A stretch of DNA of 64,000 bases, from positions 13,701,845 through 13,765,844 of the forward strand of contig JAVMKO010000022.1 of the NCBI GenBank assembly GCA_032164245.1, given 5' to 3'. A program made the translations under genes and the position numbers. Positions 46,541-58,720 of the stretch are shown piece by piece. Each line of letters begins with the position of its first letter. Within the stretch, counting starts at the first letter, position 1. The DNA is from Sternotherus odoratus. Its lineage: Eukaryota > Chordata > Testudines > Kinosternidae. The notes under the pieces are model-generated. The model had not been told where the DNA came from. It saw nothing but the letters and a program-made list of their open reading frames with translations, and ran no database searches.

Positions 46541-47317
46541 ATTATAATGCAGAATGTGAACTACCATTAAAATAAGCTCACTAAAACTTAAGTCCCTAAC
46601 TGTTACCATTTAAAAATCAATTCAAGATAAGTTGTTTTCACTAATTCCTTTACTTCCCTAAGTAATATTTCCTGTGGTCTAAAAATGGGGATTTGGCATT
46701 TTATGTAATAATTTCATTTTGGACATACTGAGTTCTAGAAGTAAGATTGTTATATTGGTTCATTAGCATCCATGTAAGTACAGTGACTTTATCAGGACAT
46801 TTTGATTTGCATCACATTGCTGACATTTAAGGGAAAATGGATGTTGGTAGATGAGACCAAATAGCATGACCAATTTATTTTTCTTAGTTTATAAAATGAA
46901 ATGATTTGGCTTAACTACGTGTTAAGCTAGTGTACATACATAACTGTTCATAATGTGACTGTTGAGAGTAAACTTTCCATGGTAGCTGAGTTAAGGAAAA
47001 TGCTAAACATTATAGAACCAGTCAAATAGGGCAGGTCATATTCAGATCTAGTCTGAATCTTTTCCCCCTACATTCTGTTTATAAAGACTTCAAATAATGT
47101 AACTTGTGAACATAAATACAGTTTGAAACTGTGTGAGCTGAAACAACTAGATCAAGGGAAATGGATGCACACCAGAGCATGAAATCATTGTCCCTGAATC
47201 AGGAAAAAACCCAAACCCTGTTCTTATTACATAATATTTCAAAATTGGCTATGTGTACATACCTTGTATGTAAGTTTGATTTCCTCTAAAACTAGATGTT
47301 GACCAAAATTAGAGAAG

Positions 47318-47390
47318 TTTATCAGACCAGATGGAACACTGGAACCTGTTGAGGTCCCTTCCACTCCTACATTCCTATGATCTGATTCGG
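47318..47390 (+). repeat. CR1 or CR1-tailed SINE 3' end
   Basis: TGTTGAGGTCCCTTCCACTC, then CTACATTCCTATGATCTG, the characteristic 3' tail of CR1 and of turtle SINEs that share it. Confidence 0.6.
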
Positions 47391-47399
47391 TATGGCACT

Positions 47400-47870
47400 T
47401 TCTATGTAAAAGGTGTAACTGTCAGCTAATCAGGATGAGAGCAGTCTAACCTAGTAGCCAGAGCAGGCAGCAGGTCTAGTGGTTGGGGATAGAACTGCAG
47501 TCAGTCATCTGGAGCCAAACTAAGGGTAAAAACCGAAGACAGAAACTAGGCACCAGAGCCAAGGGTTAAGCTGGAATCTATAGTTGGGAGCCAGATGTCA
47601 AACTGGAGGTTAGGAAGGGAACCAAGGAGAGGGGCCCAATGCAGCGATAGGGCAGAAACAAGGCAAGAGCAACAGGAACAAGGTAACACAGGAGCAGGCA
47701 CAATGGTGGGCATGAGCATTGAGAAGCCAGTGAGCTGCTGGCCTCTGCAGCCAGTCAGCTCCTGTGGTTAATCAGGCAGCCTGCTGCAGATCAGCTGTAC
47801 TGATGAGGCAGCCTGGAGACTAGCTCTGCTGCAGGCCCTGGTCCCTGACAGTAACTGATTATCCAGTAAC
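47400..47870. other. Purine-rich segment, probable unclassified repeat
   Basis: Dense in AGCCAG/GCAGG words (GGAGCCAAACTAAGGGTAAA, GGCAAGAGCAACAGGAACAA) and unlike its A+T-rich surroundings. I cannot assign a family or ends. Confidence 0.3.
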
Positions 47871-48194
47871 TAAAAGAACTAGTTATACTCCTTCTGGAAG
47901 CCTAGGAGTATTTGCACAATGTCTTGCACATTGATTTTTTTGGAGTCCAATCATGATAAAATAAAAAACCATAACTTATTATTCAGATACATAACAGCTG
48001 AGTTAACTTGTATAACAGTGCCAAGAATAACTAACATTTTTATGGATCTGACTAAGCAAAATCACTCATTTGGCCTTTAAAAACTGACTGAACTAAGTGC
48101 CTTTCTGGACCAGCATTATTTGAAGGATTACAACACACACATGACTGAAGTAGAATTACCTTGCCATTTCATCTTATTTGGCAGCTTTTGTGTG

Positions 48195-48400
48195 TTTGCA
48201 CAGCTGTGGCCTAGTGGTTTGAGCAGGGAGCTGAGTCAGGAGACCTAGATTATAATTTCAGCTCTCTGATTTTTCTGCAAAATCTTTGGCAAGTCATTTC
48301 AGCCTTGCTGTCTCATTTTAACTTACTTGTTAAATTCTTTCTTGGTTTGTAAAGTGCTTTAAGACTTATGGATGCAAAGTGTGAAAGTACAAATGTATTA
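48195..48400 (+). repeat. MIR-like SINE
   Basis: GGCCTAGTGGTTTGAGCAGG (box A-like start), GGAGACCTAGATTATAATTT, GGCAAGTCATTTCAGCC and GTAAAGTGCTTTAAGACTTA keep the MIR order. Confidence 0.65.
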
Positions 48401-51400
48401 TAAAACAATGTCAAGAGGATTCAAACTTTGATATTTAAAATTGTAGATGACCTTTGTTTTTATAAGCGTGTAAAGGATGTGAATTTAAACAGATAGTATA
48501 TAGTGGCTCATTCCCAACTATTTAAGCTTTCCCCTCTTTTGCGGCACCTGTGCAAATATAAATAACTATGTAGAGGGCTGAAGTGGCCTCCCTACAAGTT
48601 GCAGAATCACTAATAAACTAAAGAAGAGTTTGCTGGTACAACTGATTAAATCCTTTAGGATTAGCATTCAGTTATTTCCTCTAAACCCACAGAACTATCC
48701 GGAAATAACTAACCCTAAAGTTTTAGGTTTGCGAAAGTGATTTCCTCCTAATGCATGTACTTAAGAGGATTTTGAAATTCCTCTGATGTATAAGACAACC
48801 AGAGTCCCCATTTTAATCCAGTGGAATGATGCTTAATGGTTTGTTTTATCTCTTACTGGTCTAAATAATTGTTCAGAAATCAGATGTCTGGAAGTAGGTG
48901 ATGTTTTTTTTTACCTTTGTTGCTGAAAACACTATCAATAATTTCACTAATATTTCCAGTAAGTTTAGACTGTTAACACTTTGATGCAGGAAGCTAGCTT
49001 CCTCTGTATGTATATGAATAGTGCCTAGCAAAGTGTGGACATTATCACGGTACAGATAATAAAAAAACAAAAACGTCTTGCATTGTGGTATCCAATTTTT
49101 TAGTATTAGTTTGGGATATTTGCATTAGCTGCACATTGCTTCATTTTTCCCCACACCATTTCTTTGCAAAACAAACACTGAGCATTTTACAAACTAGACT
49201 CTAGTATAGCTTTTGAGTATGATAGAGGGGTTTGTCATTCATTGATTGTATTGGACTGAATTCTTAGAACTGCCATCATTTAGTTATGAAGTTTGTTTTA
49301 ACAGCAGTGCTGTTTTTACATAGTGCTCTTTCAAACCTTGTGCCTTTTAAACACTTGTAACACATAGTTTCTCTGGGAAGTTATATAGAAAAGGGAGCAC
49401 TGTAATAAATAATTTATAAATCTAGTGTATTCATTTTGGTAGCATTGACTACCAGTTTGAGTGTTTAAAAAGCAGCTTCCAGTATTCTTCAGTTTGCCTT
49501 CAAAAATGTATGGTCACTGTTTTTTATTTTCAGACAGGCTGGATACTTCTGTGCTGTATTCTGGGGTGTTGTGAGCTCTGTTAGATATGCATTGCCTCAT
49601 TTCTGACTTGTAGCACTCCCAGAATTGAAGAATAGTTCCTCTTGTGTACAAAACTATCAATTATGCATTTGTGACTAGATTGAGATCACAAATCCTATTT
49701 CATTTGGGACCAAGCCAGATATGATCTCTGGCAAACAGCAATGATTTTTGTTCATTAAACCTAAGGTGCTTTTAGATTTCCCACATACACATGTACATCT
49801 TTATTTGAAAATGCCTGTCACATATATGGCAGCTAGAAATATTATTTCATTTTTACAAACGTGTTTTATTTCTTTCCATTTGTATGTATTTGCTATAGCT
49901 CACTGAAGGGTGTAAAGCATGACATTCTAGGTATACCTAACTGGTGTCTAAATATCATGGAATAAGTGAGGTGGCTCATACCAAGAGCATTTTCATGATA
50001 GGTCCTGAGTTAATAGTCCATCTCTGAACCTTGAAAATACAGACTGGGCCTTCTACATAGAGCTTGGAACAATTCATAAAATTAGTTATAGCTTATTTGA
50101 GAACAACCTAAAAACTGCTGCTCTCCTCCTCCTCCCTCACAACACATTAAGTATTGCTGGTGTGTGATGGAAATAAAAACTTTACTAATGGATCTCTCTG
50201 AATTAGAGGCTTCTGTGTGTGCCCTACTTAATAAAAGAATACCTAATCCCATGGATTTCATTTGTCTCACTGTAGGACAGTGATGAGTAATTACTTTTCT
50301 GTAGTGAAGATGGAAATTTTGAAAAAAGTTCAATTAAGTGCCCATTAGGAGATGTTGCTAATACTTAATTTTAAGTGCCCTGCTGTAATTAATTCATTTA
50401 ATGTTCATCAAAATAGCAGTAATTGTAATTGATTTCCATGTAGTATATGTTGTATCTGCTGTAGTGCACATTACAATCTGTGGTTCTGCATTATTTTGTA
50501 CTTACATCTGGAAAAGTTTTAAAAAATTTCTCATTGCCTTCTTCAGCCAATTATATGTAAAGGATGTGAATTTAAACAAATAGATGGGTTGTGGATTTAG
50601 ATTGTAAAGCTCTTGCCTCTTTGTCACCAGAGCCTTGAATCATTAAAGTTCTAATGGTGCATTTCCTGATACAGAAATATTTCCCTTTTTGGGTCCTGTG
50701 CTTCCAGCTAACTGAACTCTAGGAATTGTACATCCTTATTCCAAGTCTGAATCCCTGCAGGATATTAAGCGCTCTGTGTTAGAATGTAGTCATCCCACTA
50801 AAGCTGATATTAATGTGGCAAGCCACTTAACCAGCTTATTTGGGATTTAGCAGGCATATGTACTGTATGCATGTGAGCATATGTATATTGGCAGTTAGCT
50901 TATATAGAGGCATATGGAATAGCATCACCCATTCGTAAGTGCACATGGTAACTGAATGATCAAATGGATCTTTATGAGCAGCTCATTTTGATCCTGGTGG
51001 ATATCAACCAATTATGAAAAGACTACAATATATATTTATTAAAACTGCTGGGAAATTTAACAAATAATTCCAAAATATTTGTATACTTTTCTTCATGGAA
51101 TGTTTATTCCTTCTAGTAGTTTTCTGGTGGTTTACAAAGTAACTTGTAGAACATAACATTCTGAGTTTTAAGGAGAATTACATAAGCAAAATAGTAGTTC
51201 TAGAATGATTTGGTTGTAATGCTTAATAAAAGTTGTTGCATAGGTATATTGATTGATTAGTCTGCATATCATGATTTATTCTGACCATCTGATATATGCT
51301 TCATAAAACATGGTTTTAATGTCCTGTCTTGTTTCTTGTATGCCACTTATACTACATATATTATTTGTTTCAGAATGTTATGTTAACTAATCAAATTATA

Positions 51401-51792
51401 TTTCTGTATTAATCTGATTTTCCAGTTTTTAGGGATAATGTATTAGCATTTGTTTTCTTAGCACAGATCTTTCTGATTATTTTTGTAATGTATGCTTACT
51501 GCCCAATACAGTGAAATATTTTTAGTACTACTAATCTTTTTATAAGATATTTTCTATCTGTCCTCTTCCTCAGATGATGATTATTTTGTTGATAGATCCT
51601 TGAGAGCGTTAAAGCTTGCGCAGATGAGCATCCCTTGCAATATGATGGTTGGCATGCAATGGGTGAATTCTCTGAGTTGCTATTTTTTACTTTTTAATAG
51701 GTTTTTGAGGCCTTTGATGAGTAAAATATTTCTAAAATAGTTCAAAAGGCTAATTAGGATGCACAATTATCATTTATTTTGGACCCTCCTGT
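48401..51792. other. Intronic, no feature seen
   Basis: A+T-rich intron sequence without a repeat or exon that I can support. Confidence 0.4.
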
Positions 51793-51800
51793 CTCTAGAT

Positions 51801-52391
51801 CAGGGGTCAGCAACCTTTCAGAAGTGGTGTGCCGAGTCTTCATTTATTTGCTCTAATTTAAGGTTTCACTTGCCAGTAATATATTTTAAGGTTTTTAGAA
51901 GGACTCTTTCTATAAATCTATAATACAGTCAAACCTCCATTTAACGGACTAATTCGGGCGAGGGGGTGTCCGTTAAATCAAAAAGTCCATTATTTAATAA
52001 AAAAAAACCCGAGCTGTCGGAGCAGCAGCCCGCCCGCCACAGGGTCGGGGCGGCAGCTCTGCAGCCTGCCTGCTGCTGGGAGCCGGGCGGCAGCCGGCAA
52101 CCGTCAGCCAGCCCGCCCGGGTCCCGGCTGCTGGGAGCCGGCAGCCCGCCCGCAGGCGGGACCCACGCGGGAGCCGGCAGCCAGCCCGCCTGCAGGCGGG
52201 ACCCGGGCGGGAGCCGGGAGCCAGCAGTCAGCCCATGAGAAATGGATTTCGGATGCATCAGACTTGCTCAGAAATTTTGTCCGTTGCATCCGAAGTCCGT
52301 TAAATCGAGGTCCGTTAAATCGAGGGTTTACTGTATATAACTAAACAATTGCATGGTAATTAAATAAGGTGCCATAGGTTGCCTACCCCTG
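51801..52391. mobile_element. Non-autonomous hAT element
   Basis: Perfect 8-bp target-site duplication CTCTAGAT (51793-51800 and 52392-52399). The ends are CAGGGGTCAGCAACC and the inverse of CAGGGGTAGGCAACC (13 of 15 match). Most of the interior is a later Tigger-type insertion; the remaining hAT body is only about 180 bp. Confidence 0.9.
51926..52333. mobile_element. Tigger/pogo-type element nested in the hAT
   Basis: The left end CAGTCAAACCTCCATTTAAC and the inverted right end CAGTAAACCCTCGATTTAAC differ at three positions. TA flanks both sides (51924-51925 and 52334-52335). The centre is a GC-rich repeat of GGGAGCCGG and GCAGGCGGGACCC words; there is no transposase. Confidence 0.85.
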
Positions 52392-52610
52392 CTCTAGATT
52401 AAGGACCTTTGGTAGGGCATTAATCTGTATTGGGATCTGGTAGTGTGTACCCCAGTTGGTTTGATTATGCCTCTGTGCAGGCATTTGTGTCCATGTTTAT
52501 GGACCCCAGTGTGGACTGAAACCTTGATTTGTAAATGTTCTTTCATAATAGACAAGTCTAATATACTGTATTTGTACTATTAAATATGCTAGGTATACTA
52601 AGTGTATTCT

Positions 52611-52818
52611 GGAAGTTACAAAGAGTCCTGCGGCACCTTAAAGAGTAACTAAAGTATTGAAGCATAAGCTTTCGTGGGCTAATACCCACTTCGTCGGATC
52701 CGACGAAGTGGGTATTAGCCCACGAAAGCTTATGCTTCAATACTTTAGTTACTCTTTAAGGTGCCGCAGGACTCTTTGTAACTTCTGCAATTCCAGACTA
52801 ACACGGCTATCTCTCTGA
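52611..52818. mobile_element. PLE fold-back insertion, perfect 174-bp palindrome
   Basis: A 208-bp insertion with a perfect 12-bp target-site duplication, TAAGTGTATTCT (52599-52610 and 52819-52830). 52612-52698 and 52699-52785 are exact reverse complements with no spacer; the centre is TCGTCGGATCCGACGA. The right arm continues into the outer PLE terminus (CAGACTAACACGGCTATCTC). Both arms carry the hammerhead region. Confidence 0.92.
52700..52740 (+). ncRNA. Hammerhead-type core, probably inactive
   Basis: CCGACGA (52700-52706), stem II GTGGG...CCCAC, GAAA (52724-52727), and a short stem III GC-TTAT-GC. All boxes fit except position U4 of CUGANGA, which is C here, so cleavage is probably lost. 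The palindrome places an identical copy on the minus strand. Confidence 0.5.
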
Positions 52819-53034
52819 TAAGTGTATTCTATTAGACATAAGCATGATTAAATAGGTATACAATGATTTTTAAAACTTTTTTAAAAGCTTAATTAAATCA
52901 GATGGCATTCATGCTGATTAATCGTTAATTGTTTTATATTTTAGCTCTGGAAATATAGGTTCTTGTTATATTATCACCTATAGTTTGTATTAGAATATTG
53001 CACTGTTGCAGCCTGTGGCCTACATATATATGAC

Positions 53035-53695
53035 CTAATGTAAGAACTGGTCAGACCAGTGGTCCAACTAAATTCTATCCCAATATCCTGTCTCTAACAG
53101 TAGCATATGCCAGAGCTGCTGTGGGAGTGTATAGAACAAGGCAGTTGAAGTGATCCCTGTCTTCCCCTCCCAACTTTTGGCAGTCAGAGATGTAGGGTTC
53201 CCCTGAATATGGGGTTGTGTCCCTGACCATCGTGACTAATGGTGTCTGGTAGATCTATACTCTGTGTATGCAGTATTGCTATAGCTGTGTCAGTCCCAGG
53301 ATATTAGAAAGACAATGTGTGTAAGGGGATACATTTTATTGGACCAACTTCTGTTGGTAAGAGACAAACTTTTGTCCTTATTGAAAGCGCTTTTTCTCTA
53401 TCACTCCATGAAATTATCTAGCTCTTTTTTTTTAACCCAGTTATACTTTAGGCCATCCCATCATCCCCTGGCAATGAGTTCTACAAGTTAATTGTGCTGT
53501 GTAGAAAAAGTACTTTCTCTTGATTGTACTGAACCTGTGGCCTATTAATTTCATCAGATGATCCTTGGTTTTATACTGTGGGAAAGGGTAAATAACACTT
53601 CTGTTTACTGTTCTCCACCATTCATGAATAGACTGTCTTAGTTGTCTCTTTTCTGAACTGAACAGCCCTAATCTTTTTAGTCTCACCCGGGTGTG
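53035..53695 (-). mobile_element. CR1 LINE, C-terminal/3' part, reverse
   Basis: The minus strand encodes MRLKRLGLFSSEKRQLRQSI (53686 downward), the conserved C-terminal part of CR1 reverse-transcriptase ORFs. Further along comes the region matching TCTATCACTCCATGAAATT and CAATATCCTGTCTCTAACAG on the plus strand. Disrupted by stops and an insertion at about 53262-53378. Confidence 0.75.
53262..53378 (-). mobile_element. Second-type PLE terminal fragment inside CR1
   Basis: GCTGTGTCAGTCCCAGGATA, TTTTATTGGACCAACTTCTG and TTGGTAAGAGACAAAC match a different turtle PLE terminus as I recall it. The copy is cut before the hammerhead boxes. It interrupts otherwise collinear CR1 sequence. Confidence 0.5.
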
Positions 53696-53981
53696 TGTGT
53701 GTGTCTAGGTTAAGGATAGATATATAGACTCAGGAATACAAATGAAAAATGGCAGGATGGGTTCAGAAATATCACAGGGCTGATTTGGTCCTTTAAAAAG
53801 GTGTGAGGTAAATAGCACACTCATCAAGAGGAGAATGGGACACTTGACCATAAAGAACTTTCTCACAGACATATAAATCAAATCATGGTGGGCTGGTCGG
53901 GTGCCTGTTTTGTGAAGAGGTGAAAGAGGCAGGCCTGAATGTTGCAGCTAGTAGTTCACTACCCAGCCAATGGGAAATGAA

Positions 53982-55268
53982 TAGGGCCCTACCAAATTCA
54001 TGGTCCATTTTGGTCAATTTAACAGTCATAGGATTTTAAAAATCCTAAATTTCATGATTTCAGCTATTTAAATGTGAAATTTCATGGTTGTGTAATTGTA
54101 GGGATCCTGACCCAAACGAAGTTGGGGGGTCACTAGGTTATTGGGGGAGGTGCAGTATTGTTAATCTTGCTTCTGCACTGCTACTGGTCAGGGCTGGTGC
54201 AACCACTAGGTGAACAGATGACTGCCTAGTGTGCCAAGATATGGGGGTGCAAAAAAGTGGTGGCGCAAGGTGGAAGTTTTGCCTAGGGAGTAAAATATCC
54301 TTGCACCGGCCCTGGCTGCAGTGGCACCCCCAGGGGAACGGGCCTGTGACCCCACCCAGGGCAGGGAAAGGGATGAGCCCGGGGGCCCATCAAGGAAGTG
54401 CGAACAGACTCCGGGGAGAGGGAGGATGTGTGGGGGCATTACCTGGGACCAGCTCATGCTGCTGTATGGTGTGTTGTGGGGTGGAGCTGCAGGCTGGGGT
54501 GGGGCCGGGTGCTTCCCGGATGGTCTAAGTCCGGCTCCACCCCGGGAGGCTGGAAAGGAGCCCTGGTGCGGTCCCTCCACCCAGCCCGCTCCGCGCCTGG
54601 CCTGGCTGCAGGGCGGAATGCGATTGTGTCCCCCTCAGCACCGGGACCCCGGTTCCCTCCCCCCTCTTCCCAGCACCCCCAGATTTGGGGATGCTAAAAA
54701 GCAGTGGCGCAAGGTAGAATTTTTGCCTAGGGCACAAAATATCCTTGCGCACTGGCTCTGCTGTTCGTGTCGGCACTGTCGTTAGAGCTGGACAATTGGA
54801 GAGTGGAGGCTGCTGGCCAGTAGCCCAGATCTGAAGGCAGAGCTGCTGCTGCTGCCTGCAGAACTGGGCCCTCAGTCAGCAGCCGCCACAACCCATCCGC
54901 CCAGCTCTGAAGACAGCAGCACAGAAGTAAGGGTGGCATGGTATGGCATTGCCACACTTACTTCTGCACCTGCTGCTGGCAGGATGCTGCCTTCAGAGCT
55001 CTGTGCCCGGCCAACAGCCACCATTCTATGGCTGCCCAGCTCTGAGGACAGCATGGAAGTAAAGGAGGCAATACCATGGCCCCCCCTCAAAATAACCTTA
55101 TGACCGACACCCCCCCCCCCCCAACCTCCCTTTTGGGTCAGGACCTCCAATATGAGAAACTGTGGTCTTCCCAGAGAAATAAGTATGGTATAGGATAAAA
55201 GGGCACAAAAGGTGAGATTTCATGGTCCCTGACACATTTTTCATGGCTGTGAATTCGGTAGGGCCCTA
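53982..55268. mobile_element. hAT-like element with TAGGGCCCTACC termini
   Basis: Left TAGGGCCCTACCAAATTCA and inverted right TAGGGCCCTACCGAATTCA, 18 of 19 identical. Flanking 8-mers GAAATGAA (53974-53981) and GAAATGAG (55269-55276) match at 7 of 8, as expected for an aged hAT target duplication. The middle is GC-rich with repeated CTTCAGAGCTGGGCAGC-type words. A second element appears inserted at 54189-54760. Confidence 0.82.
54189..54760. mobile_element. Nested element with internal duplicate blocks
   Basis: Starts CAGGGCTGGTGCAACC and ends GCGCACTGGCTCTG, partly inverted (CAG(G/A)GC...GTGC). The block GGCGCAAGGT...TTTTGCCTAGGG...AAAATATCCTTGC occurs at both 54262-54305 and 54706-54750. 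Flanking 8-mers match only 5 of 8, so the target duplication is doubtful. Long ORFs across it are compositional. Confidence 0.5.
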
Positions 55269-55276
55269 GAAATGAG

Positions 55277-57738
55277 AGAGCCTGGTACAAGTCAAAAGCC
55301 TCTTTTCACTAAACATGAAAAGACATAAATATACTAGTCCCTATAGGAGAAGATAGTGGCCTTGGGATACAAGGTCAGTGGAGTTGCATGAATCTTTGTA
55401 TCTATCTATATTTATGTATGATAAATGCATGTAATATATCCGCAGGGAAGCTTTAAACTATTCAGAAATCACCAACTGTTCTTTATCCCTTTAATTCAAG
55501 ACTACTGTAAATGAAATTGCCTTCCATTCAGTCATCCAAATCTGATGTGTAATGCCAAGTGGCATATTGCAGGAATAGTACATCAGTTTCTACTTGAGAG
55601 ACTTCATTCTGTTGACCATTCCCTCCCCCCTCCCCCGCCCTTTTTATATGGAAGGTAATGCAGCACAGCAAAAAGGATATAAATCAATTTCTGCTTTGTT
55701 GAATCACCTTTGGGGGCACACCGTTGTCGATCCACAGCCAAAAATATAACCAGGTCACTTCTGAAATGCTGAGAGTTTGCTCCATCTTGGAAACTACATA
55801 TCAGATACTTTGTTTTTTAAAAAGAGGATCAACAAGTTTATTTAAAAGTCCATTATCTTTCCTGATCTGTAGGGTTTCCAAGACTCAATATGGATTTTAG
55901 TGAGAATGTTAAAGAAAGGCTATATCTGTTTGTTTAAGGACGTGTGATTTATATGGTATTTCATTACATATGTTGTTTTCTTTTGTCTACAGATAATTAC
56001 ATTATTTTAAAAAGAAAATTTCATGGCTCTCATTTTATATAACTTATTTTTTTTCTCCTGTTCTTTGTTTCCATATTTAAAATGAAAAGTTATTTTCAAG
56101 GTGATTCAGTCCTGACTAATGAGTGAGAAATGGGATTGAAATGAGCAGAACTGGGGAAAATATGAACTTAACTTTTGAATAACTGAAGAGCTTGGAAATG
56201 AAACATTAGTAAAACATCACCCAAATACTGGGGCTGGTGGTAAGATTTTTTTTTAAGGATGTAAATGTAAATATAGAAACATAATTGGCAGTATTAATTT
56301 TTTCATGCCTTTATGCTGTGGATAGGAAATGGAAAACAAGCAGTTTCACAAAGTTTTATAGATGTAGATAGCTTCTTTGCTATTTGTATTATTTCTGAAG
56401 TAGTGTTAAAAATGCAATACATTTTGCCTGTAGCAGTTTAATGTGGTGTAGTCTCCTATTCAGATTACTTTCAGCTGGCTGAGAATGTTACCTATCCATT
56501 TTCACTTGTATGTGCCTATCTTGAGTAAAAGTGACTAAACAAACAGAGGTAAGGTTAGATGCTACAGTGGATTGAGGTAATAACGGTCTCTTTCATTTGC
56601 CCCCAAAACCTGGGTCTCTGGAGGCTTCGTTTTTGAAGCTTGACTCCATCCCTATAAAGATATTATAAATTGAAGCTCTCAGTGCAGGCTTTTCAATACG
56701 TTTTTATTTAAAAAAGAATAATTTGTGATTCACAATACTGTACTGTGTCTGTTTTGTGAAACACTGCTCTGGTAATACTAAAGCTTTTAAAAAAGATCAC
56801 TGTGTTCTAAACCACCTGCCTATGGTCTGAAGAGTGTGATAAAGGGAATAATGTTTTATGACTTACTCTGCTCAGTAAATACAGCAAATGGATAATCTGC
56901 TGTCAGTTTTCTTTTTCCTTTTAGGGTATACATAGTTGCCTTGTGATAGATTGAGAATAGAGACAAGAAATTAGATTGACTTTGCCTTAAGACACCTTTT
57001 TATTTTAAATGTTTTCTTATGGGAATTGTTTTCTGTGTTGATCATGAGTTTACTGAGCATTTTTTTAAGCAGACATAAATGAGTCCAGCCTCTGCAGACA
57101 GCTGCATAAAGATGGAAGATTGGCAACTTTCCCATATTGAAACTTAGCAGAACAGAAGAGCTAAGCACTCTAAATGTGAACTTTTTATGATTGGAAATGA
57201 AATGACCCTTTATTTCTCAGGGACTACACAAATATAATTATTTTGCTGAGGACTTTTGCTTGGGGAAATTGCTTTGGAGTGAAAATTAATCTGAAAAAAA
57301 CTTCCTAAATGTTAGTCACTGAGTCCAGGAAAGAGTCTAACCAGCTCTAGTTAGACTGTCCTAGAGAAGAACTACCTTCTGCACTTTTTACTGTGGTTCA
57401 CTCTTGACTTCCTTAGTTTGTGATCCTCTGATGGTCAGTTAACTTCCATGAAAAGAGAGACAAGCACCTTGGATGTGAGAAATTTCAAAGCCAAAATGTT
57501 CTAACTTGGATATTTAACGTCAAGTGCACACTGTAGGATCCCAAATAAGGAGTCTGCTTTTTCAGAGGTGCTGCCATCCACAAGTCCTGTTTATGAATTG
57601 GGATTGTGGATGCTCAGCACCTTTCAAAAACCAAGCTCAGTTATTTGTATCTAAATATGGTTTTAGCTCCCAAATTTAGTAACCTTGTCCTAGGGCAGAG
57701 CCCACTCCGTTGTACATTGTTACTTAGTTGACATGGAC
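55277..57738. other. Intronic, no feature seen
   Basis: A+T-rich intron DNA with a C-rich tract at 55619-55640. No exon or repeat boundary supported. Confidence 0.4.
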
Positions 57739-57739
57739 T

Positions 57740-58720
57740 GAAAAAAGTGCATCCTGGTTGTTTCTTGATTGTTGATACTTTTTAGTTTTTGTCCCAGACA
57801 GCCTGTGGCCACGCTGTCTGCCCGGGACAGCCCAGGGAAGTAGCATACTGCACCGAGCTGCGTCCCAGTCAGGGAGTGTAGCCGGAGGCTTTCTGGGAGA
57901 GTGCATTAGTGGCTCCATGTGCCAGGGGGACTGGAGCAGAGCTCCCCCCCTCACTCCCAGGAGAGGTGACATGGCATGGGGAGAGTGTGGGGCTCCTGGG
58001 CTGGTGGTGGGGTGGTGATGAGTCACATGGGGAGGTCACATTCTCCCCCCATTAGCTGGACTCCCCTTTGTGTTCCCCCTATTAGTTGCCTGTGCTTTGA
58101 TGTACAGCTGCCGCAGTCTGCATATTGTTCATGCAAATGTATATTTGACTGCTTGCCATTCGTGTTTTGTGTACTTGCTACGAGTGCTTGCTTCAATGCA
58201 AAGTGCAGTGCACCATGAGTAGGTGTCCCAGTGTGCCACATCCTGCTATCCAGGACATATTCACAATGTGTTAGGGGGTAGACATGAGTTGCACAGCGAA
58301 CAGTCAGGTTCTCCATCTCATAATCCCATCCCTATTCCATAATTTTCACACCCTTTTAAGATCTCACAAATCTGCATTGTTCCGTTCAGTGTGTGCTATT
58401 TCTGACAAGCATTGTGCTCACATAGCTCTGTGCTAGTCTCATGAATGTTGCAAATGAAGGACAAACTATTTTCCAGTATTAATTAGAGCCACAAGAAGAA
58501 CTGCAGCAATGGGGGACAAGATGGATTTCTTCAAGGACAGATTGAGGGGCGTGACATTAAAAACAGTTTGAGATTGTTGATAGTGTTCATGGAGCAGCTT
58601 CATGGAGTTCCCAATAGTGTCCAGAGCTATCAGTGTCAGGCGTGGGAGAGCTGCTGAAGCGCTGTTAGGATTGATGTAGGTCACGCATAAACTCATGTTG
58701 TGTTGACTACAGTACATTGA
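57740..58720 (-). repeat. Possible decayed DNA-transposon remnant, unclassified
   Basis: More GC-rich than the surrounding intron. Minus-strand open segments (58717-58466, 58316-58023, 58026-57724) lie one after another in different frames, which suggests a decayed coding sequence. I could not match it to a family; PIF/Harbinger is a guess. Confidence 0.3.

Noticed and set aside
54206..54785. Several overlapping ORFs of 99-154 residues on both strands
   Set aside because: Located in the GC-rich interior of a nested DNA transposon; compositional.
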